From Fibrobacterota bacterium (lineage in GTDB: Bacteria > Fibrobacterota > Chitinivibrionia > Chitinivibrionales > Chitinispirillaceae), in assembly GCA_023459055.1 (NCBI GenBank), contig JAEWVR010000015.1, positions 212,041 through 276,040 of the forward strand: DNA of 64,000 bases, written 5' to 3'. The translations under genes and the position numbers were made by a program. Within the stretch, counting starts at the first letter, position 1; every line of letters starts with the position of its first letter. Positions 28,549-38,367 of the stretch are shown here, piece by piece. The notes beneath the pieces are model-generated. The model was not told the origin of the DNA. It ran no database searches and saw only the letters and a program-made list of their open reading frames with translations.

Positions 28549-28596
28549 ATAAATTTTATGTGATTTAAACAGAATCAGGTTAAAAACGGAGCAATA

Positions 28597-31329
28597 ATGA
28601 GAGTTATATTGATTATTATAATAATTTTCATAACCGTAACATCTGTACAATCAGGGGATTCTGTTGTGATAGAAATGGATTACGATGAAGGTGCAATAAA
28701 TGCGAAGAAATTGTTTAATGGTGGAATTGTACATGGAGTATTTACAAAAGATGATGGACCGTTTCTGATTACCGGTGATATCATTATTCCATCACAGGAG
28801 AAACTTGAATTTGGTCCCGGCTCAGTAATTTATGTTGGAGGTTCGTATACAACAATTAATGTATATGGGCAGTTTGTTGCAAAAGGAACCGCAAATGAAC
28901 GCATTATTATCCGATCTGCACGGAAAAAACCGCAACCATGGGATTGGGACAGGATTTATTGCAGAAGTTATGAACAGTCTATTTTTGATTATTGCGAGAT
29001 CCGGAATTCCAATTATGGATTGACAGTTGAAAACGGGAATGCTGTAATCAGACATTCGACATTTGTTAATAATTCAATTAATGCATTGTATGTAAAGCAA
29101 TCAGAAATTACTCTCAATGCTGTAACAATTGATGCAGGGCATATATGCGGTATCAAATTACTGGAGGATGCACATGTAATTGCTGACAGTGTGATAATAA
29201 AACAGAATAAGACCGGTATTTATTGCGGTAGTCATTCAAGCCTTCGTATGAATTATGGTTCCATAAAAGGAAATGTTAACGGCATTATCGCTGATAAGAA
29301 TGCACTTGTTACGATTGTAGCGACTAGTATCACTGGAAACAAGTTTGGTGTTGTCTCGAATACAGATATTCCGGGACGTATGAGAGAAATGGTTTTTAAT
29401 AACTACAAAAATCTGCAAATTGTTGATAATTATGAGATAAATAGAATAGTTATGGATGAGACAGTGCAAAAAAGCAGTAGTAAAAAAGATTTAAAAATGC
29501 CACTTATACAAACCGGATTTTCTGCGTTAAGTGTCCCCCGTGAATCGAATTCATCATTTATCGGAAATATTGTCTCAGGATTTACATTGTATAATCCGCA
29601 ATCTGTCAACCATCCAAAGGATTTGGATTCTGTTTCGGGTGCACCGGGTGTCTATGTACCTGTCATACGAAAACAAACAAGGTATCTTGGGGAACAGAGT
29701 GGTCACTGGTATAGTGGCTTGCAACCGGAGCTTCAGGTATTCATTAATGGAAAACGCGGTGCAGCAGACGTAAATATGATACTTGATGTGTATGGAAATG
29801 AATGGCTCTCGACATCAAACTATGTTCGAAAAAATTTATTTAATCTTTCAATGAATTATGCACAGCAGTCCTTAATTCTTGGTGATTTTTATGAAAACGG
29901 TTCTGAATTGTCAATTTCAGGAAGAGCAATGACCGGTATGAAATACAGTGGTGGATTTATGGAAATGGGCGGGGGAGTAAAAAGAATTGGTTTCGGTCTT
30001 TGTGCCGGAGAATCGGAAATTCCTAAAAACAGCGGTGATCATGAACTGAATATATTCAATTCAATTATTGACAGTGCTCAATCGGTTCGTCAGCAAATTA
30101 CCTATGTTGCATCTGTTACGGTTAAACCACTAACAATTATGACTATTGCGTTAAAGGGGATAATAGCCCGCGATCAGGCGGAGGAGCCGCTGCTAAGGAA
30201 AAAAATTACTGATACCGCTGTTACAGACCCACTTAAGGCGCAAACTGGTGTACTTGACATTAAGGCTGATTTGCTTGATGGAAAAGTTGAGATTGGCGGA
30301 GAACTTAATCTTGGGTCCGCAGATACACTTCGTGATGCTTCAAAAAAAAGTATTAAATGGTATAATCCAGAGGTCGGTAAAGCTGTATCCCGTGTTTTCA
30401 GTCTATTTAATGAAAACAACTTTCCAGATCATTATGCAGGAAGTACCTATATCAAAGGTTTGATACATAACTATACAGCGACTCTTTTATTCAGTCAAAT
30501 CGCAGGTGATTATTATTCTGCCGGTAATCCTTACCTTGAAACTGACAAGAGAGAAGTGCTGTTCAATTTAGAATTACCATCAGTAAAAGGTGTTCATAGT
30601 TTTGGTGAAATCAAATACGAGCGGACATCACTATCTCTTGAACCGATTGACAGAGGTACACTTGAAATCGCTGCAGAATATAATTCATCAGATTCAAAAC
30701 CATCAGCACGAGTTTCGTGCACCGGATTAATTGAACGCTGCAACAAAACAGAAAGAGACAGTGTTGAGTCACGAACGTTCCATTCTTTACAATTTAATAA
30801 TCTTGTCAGCATTGAAGGAAAGCAGGCCTTTAAAAACGGACTGAATTATAGTATACGGTATCAGTTTTTAATTGATAAGGACTTATCCGAACATCTGGTA
30901 ACAGAGAATAATGGAATTGGAGACCGTTTTCAACATACGTGGAATGCAACATTTGGATTTAAGGTAAAACGTTTTCTAAGGAATAAGGTGACTTTTAGAA
31001 TTGCAACAAAGGATGAAAATCGGGACTCGCTCCGTGCTGTGTCGTATCGTTGCGGTAACCAGATGACTATTGACATAATAAAATCGAAATTGTCACTAAA
31101 ACTAAATGGCGAATATGGTTCAAAAGAAGAAAAAAAATATTATGACGGGTGGACCGGAGCTGTTGAAACGACACTTTACAATGCAAGTGCAGATATAAAG
31201 TACTCAATCACACCAAACTTGTCTGTTAATGTACAATCCGGCTACGAAAAAAGCTATGATGAGAATACCGGATCAACTGACAATTACTCGCTCTATCAGG
31301 GTGGAGTACATTTCACGTATTTATTCTGA
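28597..31329 (+). CDS. Beta-helix and outer-membrane barrel-like surface protein
   Basis: A 910-residue secreted protein. After a signal peptide (ILIIIIIFITVTSVQS), residues ~40-260 show right-handed parallel beta-helix repeats of the pectin-lyase type (IFDYCEIRNSNYGLTVENGN, IKGNVNGIIADKNALV). From about 340 to the end, alternating polar and hydrophobic strands and a terminal VHFTYLF with aromatic end residue suggest an outer-membrane beta-barrel. A GGAG site precedes ATG. It probably works with the preceding FecR protein at the outer membrane. I do not know the family or substrate. Confidence 0.75.
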   Translation: MRVILIIIIIFITVTSVQSGDSVVIEMDYDEGAINAKKLFNGGIVHGVFTKDDGPFLITGDIIIPSQEKLEFGPGSVIYVGGSYTTINVYGQFVAKGTANERIIIRSARKKPQPWDWDRIYCRSYEQSIFDYCEIRNSNYGLTVENGNAVIRHSTFVNNSINALYVKQSEITLNAVTIDAGHICGIKLLEDAHVIADSVIIKQNKTGIYCGSHSSLRMNYGSIKGNVNGIIADKNALVTIVATSITGNKFGVVSNTDIPGRMREMVFNNYKNLQIVDNYEINRIVMDETVQKSSSKKDLKMPLIQTGFSALSVPRESNSSFIGNIVSGFTLYNPQSVNHPKDLDSVSGAPGVYVPVIRKQTRYLGEQSGHWYSGLQPELQVFINGKRGAADVNMILDVYGNEWLSTSNYVRKNLFNLSMNYAQQSLILGDFYENGSELSISGRAMTGMKYSGGFMEMGGGVKRIGFGLCAGESEIPKNSGDHELNIFNSIIDSAQSVRQQITYVASVTVKPLTIMTIALKGIIARDQAEEPLLRKKITDTAVTDPLKAQTGVLDIKADLLDGKVEIGGELNLGSADTLRDASKKSIKWYNPEVGKAVSRVFSLFNENNFPDHYAGSTYIKGLIHNYTATLLFSQIAGDYYSAGNPYLETDKREVLFNLELPSVKGVHSFGEIKYERTSLSLEPIDRGTLEIAAEYNSSDSKPSARVSCTGLIERCNKTERDSVESRTFHSLQFNNLVSIEGKQAFKNGLNYSIRYQFLIDKDLSEHLVTENNGIGDRFQHTWNATFGFKVKRFLRNKVTFRIATKDENRDSLRAVSYRCGNQMTIDIIKSKLSLKLNGEYGSKEEKKYYDGWTGAVETTLYNASADIKYSITPNLSVNVQSGYEKSYDENTGSTDNYSLYQGGVHFTYLF

Positions 31330-31330
31330 A

Positions 31331-31549
31331 TTAATTGTTAACCATCATACCGACAGAAAAAACAATCATAAACGTGAGCCAGAGATAAAGCAGTGCATTA
31401 TTTAAAAACTGTTCCGACGAAGATTGTTTATTATCTTTTGATGTTTTTGCAGGATTTTTAATGCTTTTAAAATGTTTATAGATTGAAAAAATTGTCCAGA
31501 CAAGAAAAATCCCGCCTACGATTTTTACAAGAATCGTTGATAGAAGCAT
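31331..31549 (-). CDS. Small two-helix membrane protein
   Basis: A 72-residue protein with hydrophobic segments at residues 3-22 (STILVKIVGGIFLVWTIFSI) and 52-70 (ALLYLWLTFMIVFSVGMMV), joined by a charged loop rich in Lys and Ser. The ribosome site is poor (CCAGGT 14 bases upstream). It is convergent with the barrel gene, one base apart. Two clean membrane segments argue for a real gene; no family recognised. Confidence 0.55.
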   Translation of the reverse strand: MLLSTILVKIVGGIFLVWTIFSIYKHFKSIKNPAKTSKDNKQSSSEQFLNNALLYLWLTFMIVFSVGMMVNN

Positions 31550-31611
31550 AAAAAAATATTTACCTGGTTAGAGTTAAAAATGTTTTACATGTATTCGCAG
31601 TGCACTGTTTA

Positions 31612-32019
31612 TTATTGTTCCTGATTTTCATCCATCTCAAGTTTATTTGCTGTTAATCTTCGAAGCGCAATCTCTGCACCATTCCATAACAATACAAACT
31701 CGTAGCTACCCTCTTCGGGAATAGGTAAACCATTGATATTACCACCAATTTCAACGACTGCTCGATGGTTACCCGGTGCCTGAACCTTCCATGGTGGAAG
31801 CTCCATGGTAAACGATGAATTTTCTTTTCTGAAGATCAGCTGGGCATCACCGTCAGTTGCAACATCAGTCAGCGCCACATAGATCGCACAGTTTCCGTGT
31901 TTTGATGGATAACTGGGGCTATTGATCGAACTGAACGTTCCAGATAGAATGCTCTTTCCGGTATGAGCGTCTCTATAATAATTGTCACAGATTACCATCG
32001 CAAGAACAAGAGGTTTCAT
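31612..32019 (-). CDS. DUF6941-like protein
   Basis: A 135-residue protein starting MKPLVLAMVICDNYYRDAHT. ATG 32019 is chosen since AAGGG stands seven bases upstream; an ATG two codons earlier is too close to it. The pattern MKPxxLAMxxCDxxxxDxxTGKxxLxGxFxxI and the ending PEEGSYEFVLLWNGAEIALR match a family of unknown function that I know as DUF6941. Predicted all-beta, cytoplasmic. Nothing around it points to a role. Confidence 0.75.
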   Translation of the reverse strand: MKPLVLAMVICDNYYRDAHTGKSILSGTFSSINSPSYPSKHGNCAIYVALTDVATDGDAQLIFRKENSSFTMELPPWKVQAPGNHRAVVEIGGNINGLPIPEEGSYEFVLLWNGAEIALRRLTANKLEMDENQEQ

Positions 32020-32510
32020 CACCATCCCTTTTTAAAAGTATAACTCTTATAATATATATCGTGGAGTAACCACATGGGTGAAGTGTTGTCTCTGTTCAGC
32101 GCTGGGTTCAAAAATTTTGTGTTCAGTTACAATAATGATTAAAAAGTGTATTTTATTTAGAATCAATGATATATGTGGGGTCATCATTAGTTGAATAAAA
32201 TGGAAATGCTTCATAATTTTGATATGATAGTGCTTTTAACCACTCGTATCTATTCCCCGTTTTTTGATACAGATTGCATAATGAAGAGTATCCACCCAGA
32301 GAGAGTGCGCTTTTGCAGGTTACATTTGTGTCAATTAAGGGTTGTCCATTGTTGCTAATACATTTTTTTGATTCTGAATACATTGAATACAGTTCTTAAG
32401 CCAAAAGGGGCTTTTTATGTAAAATATGCATGCAGGCATAAAGAAAAAATATATATTGATGTAAAGTACATACACATTTATGGTTGATACTTAGTCAGGA
32501 GGAGGGTACT

Positions 32511-33260
32511 ATGATACGTTCAGGTGCTTTATTAATTGCATTATTGACGGTTGTTTCATTTGCCCAGCATGATCCCGATTCGGCTCTGGCAAATTTGAAT
32601 GAGGTTGTAACTGCTCAGGGGGATGCAAGTCCGGATTTGGCTGTGGTTAGGGATATACTCACTAAAGCAGGTATTACTGACCGTACTGCAGAGCAGGCGA
32701 CCATAATTGAAGACGGAAGAGTAGTGTCACTTGATTTGTCAAATAAAGATGTCGCTAATGACGGAATCAGTGTGCTGCCGTCAGAAATTGGCAAACTGAC
32801 AGAGCTAAAGGTATTGCTTTGTAAAAACAATGTTCTTACAGAGTTGCCACTGGAGCTTCGTAATTGTGTTAACTTGACAAAAATAGATTTCAACAGCAAT
32901 AAAATTAACGAGATTCCACTCGAATTTGGTCAACTTGATAAATTGGTTGATATTGATTTCCGGTATAATCGCCTTGAAACGCTTCCTTATACGATCGGCA
33001 ATCTAAAACAACTTACCGTACTGCGCCTTTGGGGGAATGTGCTGACAGCGCTGCCGGGTCAGATCACATTGCTTCCTTCATTGAAGGAGTTATACCTTAA
33101 GGATAATCGTCTGTCAATCCTTCCACATGATATTGTCAAAATGAAGTCATTGACGTATATAGATATTGAAGGCAACAAACTCTGCAATCTGAGCGGGGCA
33201 ATCGACAGCTGGCTCAAGGAGAAATTAAAAAATTATCGTCAGACTCAAAAGTGCTGGTGA
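32511..33260 (+). CDS. Secreted leucine-rich repeat protein
   Basis: A 249-residue protein. The ATG at 32511 has a strong AGGAGGAGGG site and begins a signal peptide (MIRSGALLIALLTVVSFAQ). From about residue 75 on there are six or seven 23-residue leucine-rich repeats of the bacterial type (LTELKVLLCKNNVLTELPLE, LVDIDFRYNRLETLPYTIGN, LKELYLKDNRLSILPHDI). Such repeats form a curved binding surface for proteins. It is monocistronic; the partner is unknown. Confidence 0.9.
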   Translation: MIRSGALLIALLTVVSFAQHDPDSALANLNEVVTAQGDASPDLAVVRDILTKAGITDRTAEQATIIEDGRVVSLDLSNKDVANDGISVLPSEIGKLTELKVLLCKNNVLTELPLELRNCVNLTKIDFNSNKINEIPLEFGQLDKLVDIDFRYNRLETLPYTIGNLKQLTVLRLWGNVLTALPGQITLLPSLKELYLKDNRLSILPHDIVKMKSLTYIDIEGNKLCNLSGAIDSWLKEKLKNYRQTQKCW

Positions 33261-33483
33261 TTATAATATAACACCTGTTACACTCCGGTTTTGTGGTGTA
33301 TAAGGTGTTACTGTAATGTGTATGTATACAGTAATTCCACTTTTCTCTCCTGTAGTAACAATTGTAATTCTTTGCGGCTATCTATCCAGTAATTATTTTG
33401 TGATTAAGCGCAAATATTCTGATAAGCGCCGGTGGGGTATGCAATGTGCATGTTATCCACATCTTATAATTGAAAATTAGTGT

Positions 33484-34638
33484 ATGATACCATTGTTTAA
33501 GACGTTATTTAGAATCTGGTTTTTAGGAATTCTTTTATTTATTACTGTGTTGGGCTATTTGTTTTACAGTTTTGTCTGGGTGATACGAGTAATGCAAAAA
33601 AACAAAAAAAAGTCATTTCTTCTTATTCCGGTTGTACTATTACTTTTATTAAGTGCCGGTTTTGGAGTCTGGTATCTGTTTTTTCCTCTTCCTGTTGAAC
33701 ATCAGAGGGTTGAAATTGTAATTCCAAAGAACGCAAAAGTGTATCAGGTTGCGGATTCGTTGAGGAAAAAAAAGGTAATTACGTCAACAAAGGCATTTTT
33801 GCTTTATGTTAAGTTGACAAATTCAGGCCATAAAGTTCAGGCCGGAAAAGCTGAGTTCAAAACGGGAAACGGTGTGATGAGTGCAGTCCAGGGGATGATG
33901 AAGGCGACAACCATTGAGTTCAGCGTTACAATTCCGGAAGGTTTGACAATTGAGCAATGTGCATCACGGATTGCACATGTGTTTTCATCAGTTGATACAT
34001 CAGAATTCATATCATTATGTAATAATCCTGAGTTTATTAAAAAGCTTAATGTGGATGCTCCGTCACTTGAGGGATTTCTTTTTCCTGAGACCTATCGCTT
34101 TGCTGAAAATGTCAGTGAAGAGTTCATAATCACACGAATGGTTCAGGCATTTGACAAGTGCTATGAGTCGCTGACACACTCCGAACTTTCTGGAAAATTT
34201 ACAAAGTTGCAGCTCGTTACGATTGCGTCAATTGTCGAAAGAGAAGCCACGCTTGCATCGGAGCAAACAAGAATTGCTGCTGTATTTCACAACAGAATCA
34301 GGATCGGATATCCCCTTGGTGCAGATCCTACGGTACGTTATGCACTTAAAAAATTCAACGGCCCCCTGACTGTCTCGGATCTGAATACATCATCACCGTA
34401 CAACACCAGAAAATACAAGGGAATACCTCCAGGACCGATCTGTTCTCCGGGAAAGGGTGCATTGCAGGCCGCGCTCACTCCTATGGAAACGAAAGATCTT
34501 TATTTTGTGGCAAAGTGGGATGGCAGCGGGGAACACGATTTCTCGAAAACCAATGAGGAACATAACCGGAAAAAACTATTGATTCGGGACTATAATGAAA
34601 AACGGAAAAAACAATACAATCAGAAGATTCCGGAGTAG
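33484..34638 (+). CDS. mltG: Endolytic murein transglycosylase MltG
   Basis: A 384-residue MltG, which cleaves nascent glycan strands in the inner membrane to end peptidoglycan synthesis. The LysM-like part precedes a YceG domain with the catalytic Glu in IASIVEREA, followed by HNRIRIGYPLGADPTVRYAL and YNTRKYKGIPPGPICSPG. Two hydrophobic segments occur, at 4-31 and 45-66. The usual family length (~340) and a single membrane helix would fit a start at ATG 33592 instead; neither start has a clear ribosome site. It is followed closely by an outer-membrane protein gene. Confidence 0.92.
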   Translation: MIPLFKTLFRIWFLGILLFITVLGYLFYSFVWVIRVMQKNKKKSFLLIPVVLLLLLSAGFGVWYLFFPLPVEHQRVEIVIPKNAKVYQVADSLRKKKVITSTKAFLLYVKLTNSGHKVQAGKAEFKTGNGVMSAVQGMMKATTIEFSVTIPEGLTIEQCASRIAHVFSSVDTSEFISLCNNPEFIKKLNVDAPSLEGFLFPETYRFAENVSEEFIITRMVQAFDKCYESLTHSELSGKFTKLQLVTIASIVEREATLASEQTRIAAVFHNRIRIGYPLGADPTVRYALKKFNGPLTVSDLNTSSPYNTRKYKGIPPGPICSPGKGALQAALTPMETKDLYFVAKWDGSGEHDFSKTNEEHNRKKLLIRDYNEKRKKQYNQKIPE

Positions 34639-34642
34639 CACA

Positions 34643-35464
34643 ATGAAACGCATGATTACGGTAGTCACTGCAGTTACAGCGGTATGTTTCCAGACTGTTT
34701 TTGCAGAGGGTATGCTCCAACCCCGGCGACTTGTTGATGCAAATACTGCTGGAATTTTGCCTCGTGCAAGTTTTGATTTTGACAGCAGAATTTTTTCATC
34801 CCGTGATCCATCACTTGGTGCAGGTATTGTAATGGGGATCGCTGTTGGTGTGACCAACCGGTTGAACATAGGTATTAGTTATGGTGGTGAAGGGCTGGTC
34901 GGTCGTGGAAAACATACAAAATTTAATCCGCTTCCCGGGTGGCTTGTAAAGTATCGTATTTTTGAGGAAAATTATTTCTGGCCCGGTTTTGCATTAGGAT
35001 ATGATCATCAGGGATTTGGTGGCCTTGCCGATACAAGTACATTCGATTACAAAGGCTATATTTATAAGTCCCCCGGTTTTTTTCTGGCAATCAGCAAAAA
35101 TTATTTGTTACTTCAAAAAATTCAGTTTGGGCTGCACGCAACGGTGAACTATTCTATGGAGGAATATAAGGTAATAAAGTGGCCTAACGTGTTTGCCGGT
35201 ATTGATATCGCTCTTAATGAAGAGCTTGCGGTGGTTTTTGAGTATGATTTCGGTGCGAATATCAAGGACATCCGCCCGAACAGGCATCCTGTGTACGCCC
35301 AACCGGAGAATGGATTTTTAAATGCCGGTATTCGCTGGGCATTTACCCCTGGATTTTTTATTGAATTTGATTTCAAAGATCTGCTTGAAAACCGCAAATA
35401 TAAAAATGGCAGTACACTTGGGTGGAGTCGTGAACTAAGGTTTGTTTATTATACCCAGTTTTAG
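34643..35464 (+). CDS. Predicted outer-membrane beta-barrel protein
   Basis: A 273-residue protein taken from ATG 34643, with CCGGAG eight bases upstream and a signal peptide (MITVVTAVTAVCFQTVFA). The frame extends into mltG, but that part is shadow. The mature sequence alternates polar and hydrophobic residues with many Gly and aromatic positions (LNIGISYGGEGLVGRGKHTK, FWPGFALGYDHQGFGG) and ends in RELRFVYYTQF, as expected for a small barrel. It starts four bases past the mltG stop, so likely the same transcript. Function unknown. Confidence 0.8.
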   Translation: MKRMITVVTAVTAVCFQTVFAEGMLQPRRLVDANTAGILPRASFDFDSRIFSSRDPSLGAGIVMGIAVGVTNRLNIGISYGGEGLVGRGKHTKFNPLPGWLVKYRIFEENYFWPGFALGYDHQGFGGLADTSTFDYKGYIYKSPGFFLAISKNYLLLQKIQFGLHATVNYSMEEYKVIKWPNVFAGIDIALNEELAVVFEYDFGANIKDIRPNRHPVYAQPENGFLNAGIRWAFTPGFFIEFDFKDLLENRKYKNGSTLGWSRELRFVYYTQF

Positions 35465-35595
35465 TGAATTGTATAATTCCACTAATTTAAGTGCAATTTG
35501 TCATGAGAAAAATCGTATATTTTAATAGTCTTTTTTTCAGGGATTGCGAATGACATTCGATCCCTTATTCAACACAACCCGGGGTTAAATCAAAT

Positions 35596-36081
35596 ATGCG
35601 TGGAATTATTTTTGTGCTCTCAACAGTATTTTTGTGTTCGTGTATATATGCTGGGGAAACTCAGATAAAGCCACCACTTAAACCGCCAGGGAGTGCTGCT
35701 CAAATTGTTGATTCATCACAACAGATTGCAGATATTATTGTAAAATCCAGGCTTCCGGTATTTATTGATTTCTGGGCTGTTTGGTGCGGGCCTTGTAAAC
35801 TTCTTAATCCTATTGTCGAAGAACTTGAGAAAGAATTTAAAGGAAGAGTACTGTTCTTAAAAGTAAATGTCGACATTCATAAAGCGATAGCAGGTTACTT
35901 TCAGGTAAATGCAATTCCGGCGATATTCATTGTAAATGACAAAACTGTTGTAAAAGTGATTCCGGGGCTTCAGCCGAAGAGTGTATATACTGCAGCATTA
36001 AATGAAATTCTTGCGAAAAATGCTTCATCAAAACCTGATTCTCTTTCTGATGTAAAGTCAGCCAAGGCTCAAGTGCAATGA
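35596..36081 (+). CDS. Exported thioredoxin-like protein
   Basis: A 161-residue thioredoxin. Residues 1-19 are an export signal; LCSC near residues 13-16 could be a lipobox. The thioredoxin fold covers about 35-145 with the active site WCGPC (Cys64 and Cys67) and the cis-Pro loop NAIPAIFIV. The Pro between the cysteines and the conserved FIDFWA.WCGPCK surrounding are those of reducing thioredoxins. It likely reduces disulfides in the periplasm. Its stop overlaps the next start (ATGA), so it is coupled to the U32 peptidase gene. Confidence 0.9.
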   Translation: MRGIIFVLSTVFLCSCIYAGETQIKPPLKPPGSAAQIVDSSQQIADIIVKSRLPVFIDFWAVWCGPCKLLNPIVEELEKEFKGRVLFLKVNVDIHKAIAGYFQVNAIPAIFIVNDKTVVKVIPGLQPKSVYTAALNEILAKNASSKPDSLSDVKSAKAQVQ

Positions 36082-37313
36082 AACCGCCGGAATTACTTGC
36101 GCCTGCAGGTACCTTTGAAGCAGCTGAAGCTGCGTTTTTACATGGGGCCAATGCTGTTTATATAGGCATAGGAAAACTCAATCTGCGTGCACATTCTCCA
36201 AATTTTGCCATAGAGGATATGCCGGAACTTCTTGACATGGCGCACAAGAGCAACGGGAAGGTATACGCTGCATTGAACCTGATGCCCGATCAGACGGCTA
36301 TTCCTGTTGTACGTGAATTACTTGTTAAACTTTGTGAAAAGAAATGCATTCCTGATGCATTCATTATCAGTGATCCAGGTGTGCTTGTATTGTGTAAAGA
36401 GATACTGCCATCAGCAGAACTTCATTTAAGTACCCAGACAGGTACATTTAATCTGGTGTCACTTGATTTCTGGAAAAAACAGGGAGTAGCCAGGGCTGTT
36501 TTACCGCGTGAATTTACTTTGTCACAGATTCGTGAAGCATCATTGGCAAATATCATGGAGACAGAAATTTTTATACATGGAGCGATGTGTGTTTCTATCA
36601 GTGGACGCTGTCTTCTGGGGGCTTATCTTGGTGAACGTCATCCAAACAGGGGTGATTGTCCTCAGCCATGCAGATACAGGTACCGTCTGAGTCCTGTACA
36701 AAGTGAGAATGAAAACCCGGGTATCTGGTTTGACGCTGAGGAGAGTGATGATGGTGTATACCTTATGAATTCAAAGGATTTATGTACAATTGACATTTTG
36801 CCACAGATTATTTCTTCTGGTGTAAATTCATTGAAAATTGAGGGACGGAATAAAAGTGTTCATTATGTTGCATCTGTTGTCAGAGTTTACAGAGCGGCAA
36901 TTGACAGCTTTCTGAATGATGGTGCTGATTACAGGGTACATTCTCAGTGGCGTAAAGAACTTGATGCTCTTGATCACAGAACCTATACAACCGGTTTTTA
37001 CAACGGTGAACTTTTGATACAGGACGTTTTTTCATCAAAGGCATCAACAAAAAGCAGGGTTATAGGTACAATTAAAGCGATTCTTCCGGGTGGATTACCT
37101 GTTGTTGATGTCAAGAACAGTTTTTGTATGGGCGAAGCGCTTGAGATAATTCCAGTGCAACAGTCACTTGAACCATATCCGATTCAATTTACAAAAATTA
37201 CAGATCTGTCCGGCAATCAGATCGAGCGTGCGCCATCAAGCAGGCTTGTTATCGGTATCACAGAGAAAAGTTTACGGATTGGTGATATGATCCGTCGAAC
37301 TGTTGACTTGTAG
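36078..37313 (+). CDS. U32 family peptidase (TrhP/RlhA-like)
   Basis: A 411-residue U32 protein. It opens PPELLAPAGTFEAAEAAFLHGANAVYIG in family style and has the signature EIFIHGAMCVSISGRCLLGAYLGERHPNRGDCPQPCRYRY, with the four cysteines expected to bind an iron-sulfur cluster. Members such as TrhP and RlhA hydroxylate tRNA or 23S rRNA; the peptidase name is historical. The length matches the shorter TrhP type. It overlaps the thioredoxin gene by four bases; a redox link between them is speculative. Confidence 0.9.
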   Translation: MKPPELLAPAGTFEAAEAAFLHGANAVYIGIGKLNLRAHSPNFAIEDMPELLDMAHKSNGKVYAALNLMPDQTAIPVVRELLVKLCEKKCIPDAFIISDPGVLVLCKEILPSAELHLSTQTGTFNLVSLDFWKKQGVARAVLPREFTLSQIREASLANIMETEIFIHGAMCVSISGRCLLGAYLGERHPNRGDCPQPCRYRYRLSPVQSENENPGIWFDAEESDDGVYLMNSKDLCTIDILPQIISSGVNSLKIEGRNKSVHYVASVVRVYRAAIDSFLNDGADYRVHSQWRKELDALDHRTYTTGFYNGELLIQDVFSSKASTKSRVIGTIKAILPGGLPVVDVKNSFCMGEALEIIPVQQSLEPYPIQFTKITDLSGNQIERAPSSRLVIGITEKSLRIGDMIRRTVDL

Positions 37314-37341
37314 TTGTCAATTGCCGGTCTCTGTAACACCG

Positions 37342-38367
37342 TTACTTTTTTGTCAAAATATCGATGATGTCCCTGTTTTCATCAGTTCCGTTGAGAATTC
37401 CGAAATCTCCGCGCATATCCCAATGTGTAAAGGAGATGCCGAGCTCCCTGAATACTGAAACAATATCACGATACCAGTTGCACTTGATGTTGTGTGGAGT
37501 ATGGCGAATACATCCGAATTCACCGCAATAAAGATTAATTCCTGTTTGATCTCTTTTGTCAATAGCAGGTTTGATCTTTTCGAATATTGTGTTTCTGTCG
37601 ATGTAATAATTTTCTCTTTGCACGAAGGATCGAACTGGTTCTGTAAGTGAAGCTGCGGTAAAATCATCAACCGGAAAACCCGGATAGTTGATAGGACCAT
37701 CATAGCCGTATAGATTAGTCCATGATGCCCTGTAGTGAGTGACTAGCATCGGATCATAGAAATGAAACGAAAGAAGCTGGCGGGTATCGTTTGGAACCTC
37801 AAGATCACTGAACGTATCGGTTTTACAGTACCAGTTTGAACCGAGTATAATTGTTCTTGATATGTCAAGCGATCGGAGGTGGTTGAAGATTGTGGAACTG
37901 ACCCTGTTCCAGTCTCCATTGTTCTCTGCTTTGGGCTCGTTTAGAATCTCAAAGGCCAGAAGGTCGGGACCCCACTCTTGTAAACGTTCGTTTAATTGAG
38001 ACCATAGTGACGCAAAGTGATCGAGCTCTTTTTTATCGGTATAGAGAATCGGCTGTTTATTATCATTGAAATAGTGTGATTTTAAAATATGCATGTCAAC
38101 AATAACACGGAGATTCTGCTGCGTACAATGGTAGATACCATCATTTAGAAGGTCGAATGCCTCATTGTCGACTGTGCCGTCATCCAACCACAATTGTGTT
38201 TCATCGACAGGCATCCGTACATGGTCAAAACCAGAATCTGTAATTTGTAAAATATTATCATATGTAAATCTGGCTGCCCGTGCGCTGCCATGAAGATCGC
38301 TTTGACTAAGCCAATGCGAAACATTAATTCCAGAAAAAATTCTGAAGGATGAAGTGCTGTTATCCAT
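37342..38367 (-). CDS. GH5 glycoside hydrolase
   Basis: A 341-residue cellulase-family TIM barrel. The acid/base Glu144 is in FEILNEP and the nucleophile Glu283 in YCGEFGC; FSGINVSHW, DHVRMPVD and LSFHFYDP are other GH5 landmarks. It likely cleaves beta-1,4-glucan or related oligosaccharides. There is no signal peptide, so unlike the GH9 and GH26 enzymes it may act in the cytoplasm on imported oligosaccharides, or leave the cell by another route. TAGGAT precedes the ATG. It is divergent from the GH26 gene with a shared 345-bp control region. Confidence 0.92.
   Translation of the reverse strand: MDNSTSSFRIFSGINVSHWLSQSDLHGSARAARFTYDNILQITDSGFDHVRMPVDETQLWLDDGTVDNEAFDLLNDGIYHCTQQNLRVIVDMHILKSHYFNDNKQPILYTDKKELDHFASLWSQLNERLQEWGPDLLAFEILNEPKAENNGDWNRVSSTIFNHLRSLDISRTIILGSNWYCKTDTFSDLEVPNDTRQLLSFHFYDPMLVTHYRASWTNLYGYDGPINYPGFPVDDFTAASLTEPVRSFVQRENYYIDRNTIFEKIKPAIDKRDQTGINLYCGEFGCIRHTPHNIKCNWYRDIVSVFRELGISFTHWDMRGDFGILNGTDENRDIIDILTKK

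Noticed and set aside
32153..32383. 76-codon minus-strand gene
   Set aside because: No ribosome site, no recognised family and no signal or membrane segment; possible relic but unsupported.
34595..34642. Earlier start of the outer-membrane protein
   Set aside because: It overlaps mltG and precedes a proper signal peptide that starts at ATG 34643 with its own ribosome site.
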